Below are positions 38,201-47,910 of a stretch of DNA of 64,000 bases, piece by piece. The position numbers and the translations under genes were made by a program. This stretch comes from Flavobacterium amniphilum (GTDB lineage: Bacteria; Bacteroidota; Bacteroidia; Flavobacteriales; Flavobacteriaceae): NCBI RefSeq assembly GCF_023634845.1, contig NZ_JAMLJL010000007.1:62001-126000 (forward strand), in the 5' to 3' direction. Within the stretch, counting starts at the first letter, position 1; each line of letters opens with the position of its first letter. The notes under the pieces were generated by a model. The model saw nothing but the letters and a program-made list of their open reading frames with translations, made no database searches and was not told where the DNA came from.

Positions 38201-39130
38201 GGTGAATGGTCTGCGGATGCTTCAAATCCTGCGGTAACCACTATCGATACACCAAGTAACAAAACAGCTACTGTTTCAGGATTTGCAACTCCGGGTGTTT
38301 ATATCTATCATTGGAAAACCCGCTATTGTGATTCTACCGTGACTGTTACTTATCAAGGTGTTACAACACTTCCGACAGTTACAGCACAAGTTGACTACTG
38401 TTCGAATCAAACGGCGACTGCTTTAACAGCTGTGGCTCCGGCTAATCATACTTTACTTTGGTTTACGCAACCAACAGGGGGTACAGGTTCAACTACGGCT
38501 CCAATTCCGGATACGTCAGTTACAGGTTCAGTAATTTACTATGTAAGTGCAGTTGATGCTAACGGATGTATTGGCCCAAGAGCTGCTATTGAAGTGACGG
38601 TTAACCCAACCGTTGTTCCGAATGTAGGCTTCAGTTACGACAACGTATTGTTCTGTAAAAATGATCCAAATCCGGTGATAACAATAGATCCGAATTTTAC
38701 TTCGGGTGGTACTTTTAGCGCACAGCCTAACGGATTGGATATCGATTCGGTAACTGGTGAAATCAATTTATTGGGAAGTTCAGGTGGTGCTTATACGGTT
38801 ACTTATGAAATTCTGCAGAACGGATGTACTAATGCAGCATCGAATTCAGTTTCGCTGACCATTGATGCTTCTTGTGTGGACATTCCAAGAGGTATTTCAC
38901 CAAACAATGACGGAAGCAATGAAACTTTTGATTTAACGGGATTAGATGTAAGAAGCTTGATTATATACAACCGCTACGGAACTGAAGTGTATGCTTTCAG
39001 CGGAAATTATACAACACAATGGAAAGGTCAGTCCAATAAAGGGGAAAAATTACCGGATGGTACTTATTTCTATACTGTTACAAAAGCTGACGGATCAACT
39101 GTGACCGGTTGGGTATACATTAACAGATAA
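32261..39130 (+). CDS. Giant T9SS type B adhesin with FnIII and choice-of-anchor J repeats (2289 aa)
   Basis: A 2289-residue secreted protein. About 25 extra residues (MRKEVHISNWLFLSRFF...) precede a normal signal peptide ending NVASAQ (residue 44); an internal ATG at 32336 would give a shorter form, but the A-rich stretch before 32261 supports the long start. The body alternates choice-of-anchor J/cleaved-adhesin domains (LISPQF, DWLIS, RFKYxxY and FIDNVxVED motifs; four copies) with about six fibronectin III domains (SWTxGxxxxxWE, GLxPxTxYEFYVRxxC). One GMxVxGxxIP-like module is inserted in the fourth J domain. The C terminus (GISPNNDGSNETF, LIIYNRYGTEVY, LPDGTYFYTV, ending WVYINR) is a type B sorting domain of the kind found beside PorP/SprF genes, and such a gene follows. 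Confidence 0.9.
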   Translation: MRKEVHISNWLFLSRFFLQFRKNYGMAILMIFTFGLFSNVASAQLNLEDFSGGIPATWAITSSQTVTNNWIATTPAEGYLGTPGAKVNPALNNTVGTTAEYFLISPQFTTPNNPEIRFWTKQGSFVNKGAVYQLRLSTATQPDISSFNVVVASWTEAQLNTPATTYAEKIVPLPSIPQGIPVYLAFVAVTNQDASNLSGTSGDIWFVDNVRVIESCAKVAGITSIMSANSGNINWTHPLANNFEIQIGDENFAPAATGTPVNGTSFNATNLTTAGTPPLNNGTTYDVYIKTICDATTASGWAGPFKITTAKLGLSCATPIVIPANISTTPYVLSTNLDTFHDTQNYTPLDSESLSCQPFGSTQNWLYGDHAFLSYTPATSGLVNVNMAVTTNYSTGCYNNLSSVFIFDSCNIGTTANCLGSITTGQSSGATSGQIQNMYMLAGQTYYFVISSPFPHSDTQPGASICFTFTLSQPSCPIPSGLSYNNLTQTSATFSWDNPQNLVSNWEYVVKTSPVTPNGTDVINPAGTNSNNPSPVLTAATTYYVYVRSVCGGTPGAWSAPLTFRTPCNILPLPYCNGFEDSAKNDCWSQLNLNNDSDFFHFGNNGFNEPVAKLRTSNAGTNTNDMLISPQFHLDGVTQKRLRFKYNIYGNWGLIVDNPTGGPGSFEVKISTTGIGGQNFTTTVVPLASYTTAYNFIEMVVPLPNIVGDINIAWIIPSGANQTGTWIYIDDVCIEDLPACSEPSYPIVNVSSITSTSAQVSWTNGYNSSQWELVAQPLGTGTPTTPPATGAVVNIVNTNPYTITGLDPSTRYEFYVRTYCSSTLQSTWAGPANFNTLCIAQPTPYYESFNDTDVNTKKFCWSTNNVDDDPAEWRISGTEASIYPQPVNFFEPFASYNDWLISAPVNAVGAKRVRFKYRVVTSPFFPAPRGNFEVLMSSTPDFSTYTTLIPMHDFANPSFMEDSVLFNGTGVTYFAFRLPPNMSDPSNTGIIVVDDFVVENAPPCPNPSHLTVSNVTSSTANMSWTAGNVENKWEIVIQQQGGGIPTGSGTTVNNTPSYNATGLTPDRPYEYYIRAVCNATESSEWVGPVVFRTACNPLQTPFFETFDTTSSTESCWKIVNDNADGNSWSLNQTVQPIAGDQMAALFTGMNGDNNDWLITPTLKARAGQRLRFSYKVYNNFFEEDLKVMLSTGGTATSQFSTILYENNYATTTDASGTTAGSNTITVASSQRVRVGDRVYIPDFPIPYGTTVIAKNGLTITLSENATVTQAGVLHVEFIHEVINNEETREMVINLTDITSPTDINIGFHTPFYPANPWNYRGQYTFIDNVIVEDIPVCPPVINLVNGNITDTTAIINWGVAGTETSWELSVQPFGTPAPVGSTLPQYLHTASAHPYTVTGLTPSTRYQVYVRAVCSGSSQSTWVGPIDILTKCDMANVCQYTISLSNGNTGQVYRGLNVVQNGTVIQTLTFPIDAPNQPTVLDHQVFLCTGVEFSLYWDGSGSGTQYSEAQAVIKDQSGNVVWTSPLGLGTINTNIYTGTATCGAITCPQPTNLTVSNTGVLSWTSGGSETQWEVAIQPLGHGTIPQSGVVISNGIPSYTPQASDFFYPLAGTNEYFVRAVCGSSKSYWTGPKVFIKNDEPTTAIRLQVNSNGTCSSQGTNASFIGATASNIPTTCGGTNGGDIWYEFVATSKVHTVELSNFNPGSYYTSSYQGVWPKVMMSLYEVQSNGSLVEKACSDNNSLVTMYSSELVVGNTYKVRLTLNASGPNDKRFDICVSAPADTCNMNAFNYSFEKLPMQNVTGISTIIDATVIPGWRVNTDWQTVFYQESTLGDAIAYEGGQYLQLTQDGADDWDPNDPNIKGLYKDFDTSEITVMDYSFASATRRTNGTGTTVQLFAGPPSGPFTVIAEDHADSLIWDLIQGSYTVPNGQTKTRFIFRVVENAIGHILDAANFKANIRVKNDAITLGCSQASTLVEAEGIGEWSADASNPAVTTIDTPSNKTATVSGFATPGVYIYHWKTRYCDSTVTVTYQGVTTLPTVTAQVDYCSNQTATALTAVAPANHTLLWFTQPTGGTGSTTAPIPDTSVTGSVIYYVSAVDANGCIGPRAAIEVTVNPTVVPNVGFSYDNVLFCKNDPNPVITIDPNFTSGGTFSAQPNGLDIDSVTGEINLLGSSGGAYTVTYEILQNGCTNAASNSVSLTIDASCVDIPRGISPNNDGSNETFDLTGLDVRSLIIYNRYGTEVYAFSGNYTTQWKGQSNKGEKLPDGTYFYTVTKADGSTVTGWVYINR
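33970..36260 (+). repeat. Alternating choice-of-anchor J and fibronectin III repeats
   Basis: Three J-type domains begin at about 33970 (LPYCNGFEDSAKNDCW), 34780 (TPYYESFNDTD) and 35550 (TPFFETFDTTSSTESCW). FnIII domains separate them, giving a repeat unit of about 770-810 bases. The third unit is longer because of the inserted module at about 35922-36090. Confidence 0.78.
35922..36090 (+). repeat. Inserted module 6 inside a choice-of-anchor J domain
   Basis: A stretch reading NTITVASSQRVRVGDRVYI, then PIPYGTTVIAKNG, then LTITLSENATVTQAG fits the same pattern as the five modules in the preceding adhesin. It interrupts the J-domain strand pair that reads FSTILYENNY before and HEVINNEETREMVINL after. 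The two equivalent J domains in this protein have no such insertion. Confidence 0.7.
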
Positions 39131-39152
39131 TGAATCAATGAGTTAAATGAAG

Positions 39153-39190
39153 AACAGTCTGTCTGTTATATGCCATTCAGGCAGACTGTT
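39153..39190 (+). other. Intergenic hairpin between adhesin and PorP/SprF genes
   Basis: A 9-bp perfect stem (AACAGTCTG at 39153-39161 with CAGACTGTT at 39182-39190) and a 20-base loop, in the 87-bp gap. Only ATTAAC follows, with no T run, so it is a poor terminator. It could protect or process the mRNA between the two cistrons. Confidence 0.45.
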
Positions 39191-39217
39191 ATTAACAATA
39201 TAAAGCAATAGCTCACA

Positions 39218-40153
39218 ATGAAAAAAATATATTTAGCCTCGATAGTAATGACGATGTTATGGTTTGATGTAAAGGCACAACAAGACCCGCATTATACACA
39301 GTACATGTATAATATGAACGTCATGAATCCTGCTTATGCAGGCTCAAAAGAGAACTTATCAGTTGGATTATTGTACAGACAGCAATGGGTAAACATTGAT
39401 GGAGCGCCAAAAACAGCTACTTTGTCGGTACACGGTCCTGTAGGTAAGAATGTTGGATTAGGGCTTTCTGTTATTTCAGATAAAATTGGTCCGGTTGATG
39501 AAAACAATATTTACGCAGATTTCTCCTATACGTTAAATCTGGGAGGAAATCATAAGCTGGCAATGGGAATCAAGGCGGGAGCAACCTTACACAAAATTGG
39601 TTTGTTCTCTGATATCGGTGACGGTCATATCCAGGATTCAGGTGATGCTGCCTTCAGTGAAAATACGAATAAAGCTTATTTGAACATTGGTTCCGGATTG
39701 TTTTACTATTCTAAAAACTACTATTTGGCTTTTTCAGTACCAAATATGTTGAACAGTAAGCATCTTGATGTTACTAAAAACGGTCAGGAATACCACTTTG
39801 GAAGTGAGACGCAACATTACTTCCTAACGGGCGGTTATGTGTTTAACCTTTCGGAACAAACGAAATTCAAGCCTTCCTTCATGATGAAATCGGCGTTTAG
39901 CGCACCTGTATCGTTTGACTTGTCTGCTAACTTTCTGTTTTTTGAAAAGTTTGAAGCAGGAGCAACTTACCGAATGGATGATTCTTTCGGAGCCATGGTG
40001 AATTATGCTATTACACCAGGTTTAAGAATTGGGTATGCCTACGATCATATTGTTTCCGATTTAAAAATCGCAGCTACTTCTTCACATGAAGTAATGCTTT
40101 TGTTTGATCTGAATTTCCCGAAAAAAGTTTCGATTTCACCAAGATTCTTCTAA
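39218..40153 (+). CDS. PorP/SprF family type IX secretion membrane protein
   Basis: A 311-residue outer-membrane beta-barrel protein. The signal peptide (residues 1-20, ending DVKAQ) is followed by the family signature QDPHYTQYMYNMNVMNPAYAG, then LLYRQQWVNIDGAPKT and GPVGKNVGLGLSVISDKIGP. The barrel ends with VMLLFDLNFPKKVSISPRFF. In Flavobacterium johnsoniae, SprF is needed to export the adhesin SprB, and PorP/SprF paralogues usually lie directly downstream of the type B substrate they serve. Here the gene follows the 2289-residue adhesin by 87 bases and precedes the PorE-like OmpA gene by 16. I therefore infer a dedicated adhesin export and anchoring unit. I do not use the names porP or sprF because orthology to the core gene is unproven. 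Confidence 0.93.
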   Translation: MKKIYLASIVMTMLWFDVKAQQDPHYTQYMYNMNVMNPAYAGSKENLSVGLLYRQQWVNIDGAPKTATLSVHGPVGKNVGLGLSVISDKIGPVDENNIYADFSYTLNLGGNHKLAMGIKAGATLHKIGLFSDIGDGHIQDSGDAAFSENTNKAYLNIGSGLFYYSKNYYLAFSVPNMLNSKHLDVTKNGQEYHFGSETQHYFLTGGYVFNLSEQTKFKPSFMMKSAFSAPVSFDLSANFLFFEKFEAGATYRMDDSFGAMVNYAITPGLRIGYAYDHIVSDLKIAATSSHEVMLLFDLNFPKKVSISPRFF

Positions 40154-40169
40154 CCTAAACGACAAAACA

Positions 40170-42041
40170 ATGAAAAAAAGATATATAACAATGGGTTTAT
40201 TGTTGCTTTTGACGGTAAGTTACGGGCAGGATAAATCTACCGAAAGGGCCGATAAGTTTTTTGAAAGTTACCAATACATCAATGCAATTGGTGAATATTC
40301 TAAACTGGCAGGCGGAAAAGGAGCTAACAGCTATGTGTATACAAGACTGGCTGATAGTTATTACAATGTTTTCAATACGGAAGAAGCTGTAAAATGGTAT
40401 GCAAAAGCTGTTGAAGGAAAAGTTGATCCTGAAACGCATTACCGTTATGCACAATCTTTGAAAACATTAGGGAAATACCATGAAGCCAATCAGCAAATGG
40501 ATGCTTTTGCCGCACAAATGTCTAATGATTCAAGAGCAATCGAGCATAAATCAAATCCAAATTACATCCCAAGTCTGGGAAGCAAATCGAAACTGTTTGA
40601 TGTAGCTACAACTAATATTCAAACTAAAACGGAAAGTGATTTCGGTGCGGTATTGGCTAACGATAATACGCTGTATTTTGTGAGTACGCGGAATTCAGGG
40701 AATAAGAAGGATAAATGGGCTAACCAGCCCTATGTTGATATTTTTCAATCGGTTAGGGGAGAAGACGGTAATTTGTCTGAACCGAAAGCTGTTAATGAGT
40801 TGAATACTGCTTTTCATGACGGTCCGGTAGCCATAAGTGCAGATGGAAACACGATGTTTTTTGCAAGAGACGGTCACAGTGGGGGACAATTCGGAAAAGA
40901 CAAAAAAAGCAATGTAAAAGTTGGTCAGCAAGGATTGTATAAAGCGGTAAAGGTTGACGGAAAATGGACAAATATCGAAGCATTGCCATTCAACAGTACG
41001 GCTTATTCGGTGACACACCCTGCTTTGAGCAAAGACGGAATGACTTTATATTTTGCTTCTAATATGCCGGGAGGATTGGGCGAATCAGATATCTGGAAAG
41101 TGTCGGTCGTCGGAAATCAATACGGAAGTCCTCAAAATCTGGGAGATCAGATAAACACACCGGGAAAAGAAAGTTTTCCGTTCGTAACCGGGGATAACGT
41201 ATTGTATTTTGCTTCATCAGGGAGACAAGGTTTTGGAGGATTGGATGTTTTCAAATCCGACTTGAATTCCTCGGATAAAGCCCAAAATGTGGGAAAACCT
41301 GTTAATACCGAAAAAGACGATTTCTCTTTTAGTTTCAACACCACGCTGAATACCGGTTACTTTTCTTCAAACCGAAACGGAACGGATGCTATTTATACCG
41401 CAATTCCGGTTTGTAAAGCAGAAGCGATAGCTTTGGTAACCAATAAAAAAACGGGGTTGGTTTTAGCAAACGTGACGGTTGCTATTTTGGATGATAAAGG
41501 AAACACAATCACAACAAAACAAACTGATAATTCAGGTAAAGTGAGTTATGATGTGGAATGTAGTGCAGCTTATGAATTCAGGGTTTCAGCCGAAAATTTT
41601 GATGCAGCTTCTTATCCGGTTGCAAAAACCAAAGAGGGTGAAAATTTAACAGAAGCAAAATTGTCCCCTGTTGAGGTGATCATCACTGATACCGAAGTGC
41701 TGTTGGCTCCGATTTATTTTGAATTCAATAAAAGTAATATCACTGCTCAGGGAGCGGGTGAACTCGATAAGCTAGTAAAAGTTATGAATGATCATCCGTC
41801 AATGGTGATCCTTGTTAAATCACATACAGATACCAAAGGACGTGCAGCTTATAACCTGAACCTTTCGGAACAGCGTGCGCAATCTACGGTTCAATACATC
41901 ATTTCAAAAGGAATATCAAGTAGTAGAATTTCAGGAAAAGGTTTCGGTAGTTCTACACCAAAAATAAATTGCGGTTCAAACTGCACAGATGATGATCATG
42001 CTCAAAACAGACGTTCTGAATTCATGATTGTCAACAAGTAA
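40170..42041 (+). CDS. OmpA-family protein with TPR, beta-propeller and CarboxypepD domains (PorE-like)
   Basis: A 623-residue periplasmic or outer-membrane protein. The signal peptide ends at SYGQ (no lipobox Cys). Domain order is a TPR-like region at about 20-120, a PD40/WD40-like propeller at about 140-410 (repeated LYFASNMPGGLGESDIW, LYFASSGRQGFGGLDVF), a carboxypeptidase-regulatory-like domain at about 413-490, and an OmpA C-terminal peptidoglycan-binding domain at about 510-622 (SHTDTKGRAAYNLNLSEQRA, NRRSEF). This order equals that of Porphyromonas PorE, which tethers T9SS parts to peptidoglycan. It lies 16 bases after the PorP/SprF gene, so it probably anchors that barrel or its adhesin to the wall. 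A good terminator follows. Confidence 0.92.
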   Translation: MKKRYITMGLLLLLTVSYGQDKSTERADKFFESYQYINAIGEYSKLAGGKGANSYVYTRLADSYYNVFNTEEAVKWYAKAVEGKVDPETHYRYAQSLKTLGKYHEANQQMDAFAAQMSNDSRAIEHKSNPNYIPSLGSKSKLFDVATTNIQTKTESDFGAVLANDNTLYFVSTRNSGNKKDKWANQPYVDIFQSVRGEDGNLSEPKAVNELNTAFHDGPVAISADGNTMFFARDGHSGGQFGKDKKSNVKVGQQGLYKAVKVDGKWTNIEALPFNSTAYSVTHPALSKDGMTLYFASNMPGGLGESDIWKVSVVGNQYGSPQNLGDQINTPGKESFPFVTGDNVLYFASSGRQGFGGLDVFKSDLNSSDKAQNVGKPVNTEKDDFSFSFNTTLNTGYFSSNRNGTDAIYTAIPVCKAEAIALVTNKKTGLVLANVTVAILDDKGNTITTKQTDNSGKVSYDVECSAAYEFRVSAENFDAASYPVAKTKEGENLTEAKLSPVEVIITDTEVLLAPIYFEFNKSNITAQGAGELDKLVKVMNDHPSMVILVKSHTDTKGRAAYNLNLSEQRAQSTVQYIISKGISSSRISGKGFGSSTPKINCGSNCTDDDHAQNRRSEFMIVNK

Positions 42042-42072
42042 GACTGGTTTTTTTAATTTGTTTTTTAGTTGT

Positions 42073-42111
42073 GCCCTTCATGTCAGTAAAGCGGCGTGAA
42101 GGGCTTTTTTT
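42073..42111 (+). terminator. Terminator after the OmpA-family gene
   Basis: An 8-bp perfect stem (GCCCTTCA at 42073-42080 with TGAAGGGC at 42097-42104), directly followed by seven T. It closes the adhesin, PorP/SprF and OmpA transcription unit. Confidence 0.88.
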
Positions 42112-42162
42112 AAGACTGTTTCATACAGTCGGAAATTATCATTATTTCAAAAAAAGGATGCG

Positions 42163-45100
42163 ATGAGAAAGATGTTTATGTTATTGACAGTGCTGTTTTT
42201 TGCTAACATGGGTTTAGCTCAAAATTTGCCAAATGATTGTGGTAATGCAATCATAGTTTGCGGAAATGGTAATTTCAGTTCGAATGCCACAGGTATAGGA
42301 AATACACAGGAAGTTTCTTCATGCGGCGGTTCTGAACATAATTCGTTATGGATTAAAATTAATATAGTGCAATCCGGTACATTAGGTATGGACCTGATTC
42401 CGAATGATCCTGCGATTGGAGTTGATTATGATTTCTGGGTTTACGGACCAAACAGATCTTGCGGTAGCTTGGGAACACCAATCCGTTGTGCCACATCAAA
42501 TCCACAGTCTTTGAACGCCGGTAATAATCATACCGGAATGACTTTGCCTAACGGATTTACACAGGTTGGACCGGGAGCCACAAACCCTGGTAACAGTGAC
42601 GGTTATGTGCGGTCATTGGATGTTTTAGCCGGTCAGTCTTATTATATCGCTATTGACAGGCCGCATGGTGACGGAGGTTTCGAAATACGATGGACGGGCA
42701 CTGCAACGGCTGGAAGCGGTGCTTTTGCCAGTTCTCCGACGGCAAACAGTATTGGGGAACTTAAAACCTGCAGTGTAACACCGGATGTTGGGATTTTTGA
42801 TCTTAACTCGGTAAGAAGCCTGATAAACCCAGATTTGGTTAACAATACGGTAAATTTTTATAAAACTTTGGCTAATGCGGTTGACGGTGTTTTGCCGCTT
42901 GCGAATTTTATTGCTAATGATCCAGGTGTAAATCCACAAAAAATCTACGCTAAAGTTGTAAATAATACCTCAGGTTGTTTTACGATAACCGATTTCAATT
43001 TAAGAGTCTATCCAATTCCTTTAGCTGATATGTCGGTTTCAACGACAAACGTTTGCATGGGAAGTAATGTGGGTGTTACTTTTACCGGTACTCCTGGTGC
43101 AACAGTTGAATATAGAATCAACGGCGGAATATTGCAAAGAGGGTTACTTAATGCTTCGGGAATATTTGTATTAACACAAGCTGTTTCTTCGAATACCACT
43201 TATACATTGGAAAGTACGCGAATCCTTGATAATAACAACAATACGCTGTGTTCAAGAGTTGAAAATGAAACAATCACAGTTACAACCTATCAAAATACGC
43301 CTGTTTTTACACAACTAGCTGCAATTTGTTCGGGAGATGCATTGGCTCCATTGCCAACAACTTCTAACAACGGAATCAATGGATTTTGGTTACCAGCAAT
43401 CAATAATACAGTCACTACTACTTATACATTTACACCTTCACCGGGTCAATGTGCGGTTCCGGTTACCATGACGATTGATGTGAACCCAACGATTATTCCT
43501 GATTTTGCCCAAGTAGCTCCAATTTGTGCGGGTGATGCATTGGCGCCACTGCCTATTACTTCAACTAATGGAGTGACTGGAAGTTGGTCACCTGCAATAA
43601 GCAATAACACTACCACAACTTATACGTTTACGCCTTCGGGTGGAGTTTGTACACGTACAGCTTCAATGACTATTGTGGTGAATCAAAAGGTTACACCAAC
43701 ATTCACACAGGTTGGGGCAATATGTTCAGGTCAAATTTTGGCTCCATTGCCAACAATTTCAAACAATGGAGTAAATGGAACCTGGTCACCGTCATTAAAC
43801 AACGCGTCAACTACAACGTATACATTTACACCGGCAAACGGACAATGTGCTGTCTCAACCACTATGACAGTTACTGTTAATCCTACTCCGGTTTTAAGTG
43901 TTACAAATAATAGCCCTTCGATTTGTTCAGGGAATCAGGTTAATGTTTTACTGACTTGTCCCAATGTTCCCGGAGCGACGATCCATTGGCAATATTTGTC
44001 GGCTTCAGTTGCTACAGGCGGAACTTCGGGAAGTGGGGTGGGACCAATTTCCTTAACCGATTTAATAACATTGTCAAACACGATTTTAGTACCAACAGTT
44101 GTGAGTTTTAATGTTTATGCAGAATCAGGCTGTTCAAGTGCGACCCAGCAGGTTGATATAACAGTTTATCCAAAACCAACTGTGACTTTTACTGTGGCTA
44201 ATAATACAATTTGTTCAGGTGGTGCGGTATCTATTAATCTTGATTCACCGAATACAGGAGTTACATTTGATTGGACTGTAATACAAACAGGAGTAACCGG
44301 TGGAACCAGTCAGACAAATGTCGGGAATTCAGCATCAGCTGAAATAACCAATATTTTAACAGCAACAGGAACTAATTCAGGAACGGTGACGTATACAATC
44401 ACACCTAAAATGGGTTCTTGCTATGGCGATCCAAAAATGATAACGGTTAATGTAAATCCAATCCCTACGGCTGTTTACGGAAGTAATCCTCCAGCCATAT
44501 GCAGTGGGCAGAGTGCCTCCATAACAATGTCAAGCCCGAATGGGAATGCAGTATTTCAATGGAGTTTGGTGTTGAATGGAGTGTCTGTGCAGGGTGGAGT
44601 TCTTAGTGGAACATCAACTTCTAACACATTTACTATTAGTGATACTTTCACAGCAACCGGTAATGCAATCGGTACTGCCGAATATACTGTTACACCAGTG
44701 ATGGGTGGCTGTAACGGAATACCAAAAATAGTTACGGTTACAGTAAATCCTTTACCGAGAATAACATTGACCGGTGGAGGAATTTGCCTGGATAAAAATG
44801 GTAATGTCTTGAATGCATTTTTATTGGATACCGGTTTGGGCAATACCGGCTACACTTTTATATGGCTACATAATGGAAATGTAATTCCGGGAGCAACAGG
44901 TAATACCTATTTAGTTGATCAATTAAGTGAAATTGGTGATTATTCGGTTCAGGTATCCAATGTTTGTACATCCGAAGCTGCGACTGCCACAGTTGAGGCT
45001 TTTTATGCAGCGGATCAGGCAAGTTATACCGTAAGTAATTATTTTGCAGAAAATCAAACGATAACCATTACTGTTGTTGGGCAAGGAAGTTATTTATATA

Positions 45101-45489
45101 GTTTGGACGGAGGCAGTTTTCAAGTCAGTAATGTCTTTTCAAATGTCCCAACAGGTGAACATTATGTGACTATTCATGATACAAACGGATGTACAGATAT
45201 TTTACTGGAAGATATTTTTACTATTGGATATCCAGAATATTTTACACCGAATGCAGACGGATATCACGATACCTGGAATATTTGGGCGTTGAAAGACCAA
45301 CCTAATTCAGAAGTAAATATTTTCGATCGTTATGGAAAAGTTCTTAAAACAATCAGACCGGACGGGGAAGGTTGGGACGGAACTTTTAACGGAAATGATT
45401 TGCCTTCAACCGATTACTGGTTTACCGTTAAGTTTAATGAAAATAACATTGAAAAAATATTCAGAGCCCATTTCTCTCTAAAGAGATAG
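42163..45489 (+). CDS. T9SS type B secreted protein with PKD/Ig-like repeats (1108 aa)
   Basis: An 1108-residue secreted protein. The signal peptide (residues 1-19, NMGLAQ) leads to a jelly-roll-like N-terminal domain with cysteines (CGNAIIVCGNGNFSSNATG, HNSLWIKI, YYIAIDRPHGDGGF). Three adjacent repeats of 66 residues follow (about 379-575; AICSGDALAPLP, TTTYTFTP), then PKD-like segments (ICSGxxVSINLxSPNTG, TYTITPKMGSC). The last 85 residues (YFTPNADGYHDTWNI, VNIFDRYGKVLKTI, LPSTDYWFTV, ending HFSLKR) are a type B sorting domain. Its C-terminal signature matches the two adhesins at 722-7445, not the one beside the PorP/SprF gene. A terminator separates it from the OmpA gene, so it is a single-gene unit. 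The ligand is unknown. Confidence 0.88.
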   Translation: MRKMFMLLTVLFFANMGLAQNLPNDCGNAIIVCGNGNFSSNATGIGNTQEVSSCGGSEHNSLWIKINIVQSGTLGMDLIPNDPAIGVDYDFWVYGPNRSCGSLGTPIRCATSNPQSLNAGNNHTGMTLPNGFTQVGPGATNPGNSDGYVRSLDVLAGQSYYIAIDRPHGDGGFEIRWTGTATAGSGAFASSPTANSIGELKTCSVTPDVGIFDLNSVRSLINPDLVNNTVNFYKTLANAVDGVLPLANFIANDPGVNPQKIYAKVVNNTSGCFTITDFNLRVYPIPLADMSVSTTNVCMGSNVGVTFTGTPGATVEYRINGGILQRGLLNASGIFVLTQAVSSNTTYTLESTRILDNNNNTLCSRVENETITVTTYQNTPVFTQLAAICSGDALAPLPTTSNNGINGFWLPAINNTVTTTYTFTPSPGQCAVPVTMTIDVNPTIIPDFAQVAPICAGDALAPLPITSTNGVTGSWSPAISNNTTTTYTFTPSGGVCTRTASMTIVVNQKVTPTFTQVGAICSGQILAPLPTISNNGVNGTWSPSLNNASTTTYTFTPANGQCAVSTTMTVTVNPTPVLSVTNNSPSICSGNQVNVLLTCPNVPGATIHWQYLSASVATGGTSGSGVGPISLTDLITLSNTILVPTVVSFNVYAESGCSSATQQVDITVYPKPTVTFTVANNTICSGGAVSINLDSPNTGVTFDWTVIQTGVTGGTSQTNVGNSASAEITNILTATGTNSGTVTYTITPKMGSCYGDPKMITVNVNPIPTAVYGSNPPAICSGQSASITMSSPNGNAVFQWSLVLNGVSVQGGVLSGTSTSNTFTISDTFTATGNAIGTAEYTVTPVMGGCNGIPKIVTVTVNPLPRITLTGGGICLDKNGNVLNAFLLDTGLGNTGYTFIWLHNGNVIPGATGNTYLVDQLSEIGDYSVQVSNVCTSEAATATVEAFYAADQASYTVSNYFAENQTITITVVGQGSYLYSLDGGSFQVSNVFSNVPTGEHYVTIHDTNGCTDILLEDIFTIGYPEYFTPNADGYHDTWNIWALKDQPNSEVNIFDRYGKVLKTIRPDGEGWDGTFNGNDLPSTDYWFTVKFNENNIEKIFRAHFSLKR
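43297..43890 (+). repeat. Three tandem 66-codon repeats in the 1108-aa protein
   Basis: Units start at 43297, 43495 and 43693, each 198 bases in register. Each encodes FxQxxxICxGxxLAPLPxxS, then NGxxGxW, then TTTYTFTP and a GxC motif. The DNA has diverged, so these are old protein repeats and not a recent slippage product. Confidence 0.85.
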
Positions 45490-45516
45490 CTATATAATTG
45501 CAATAAGTTAAGTAAG

Positions 45517-45546
45517 AAAAAACCACGCAAGTAGCGTGGTTTTTTT
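45517..45546. terminator. Bidirectional terminator between type B protein and isocitrate dehydrogenase genes
   Basis: A 12-bp stem (45517-45528 with 45534-45545; core ACCACGC/GCGTGGT), with an A run on the left and a T run on the right. It lies between two convergent genes and serves both. Confidence 0.9.
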
Positions 45547-45570
45547 GTTGTATATTTTTGATAAATCAGT

Positions 45571-47805
<2,235 letters not shown>

Positions 47806-47839
47806 TCAAAAATGTATGTACGTGTTAAAAAATGAGTAG

Positions 47840-47867
47840 CAAATATAGTTATTTCAACCCGAAACAA
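47840..47867 (-). promoter_or_regulatory. Putative promoter of the isocitrate dehydrogenase gene
   Basis: On the minus strand TATATTTG (47840-47847) matches the -7 consensus exactly, and TTG (47865-47867) lies 17 bases upstream as a possible -33. The transcript would start about 40 bases before the ATG at 47793. Confidence 0.5.
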
Positions 47868-47910
47868 TGTTGTGAAAACAATAATAATTAGAAGGTTTTA
47901 TTGCTGAAAT

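Noticed and set aside
43297..43890. CRISPR or other short DNA repeat array
   Set aside because: The 198-base period is coding, in frame, and diverged at DNA level; no short identical repeats with unique spacers occur anywhere in the window.
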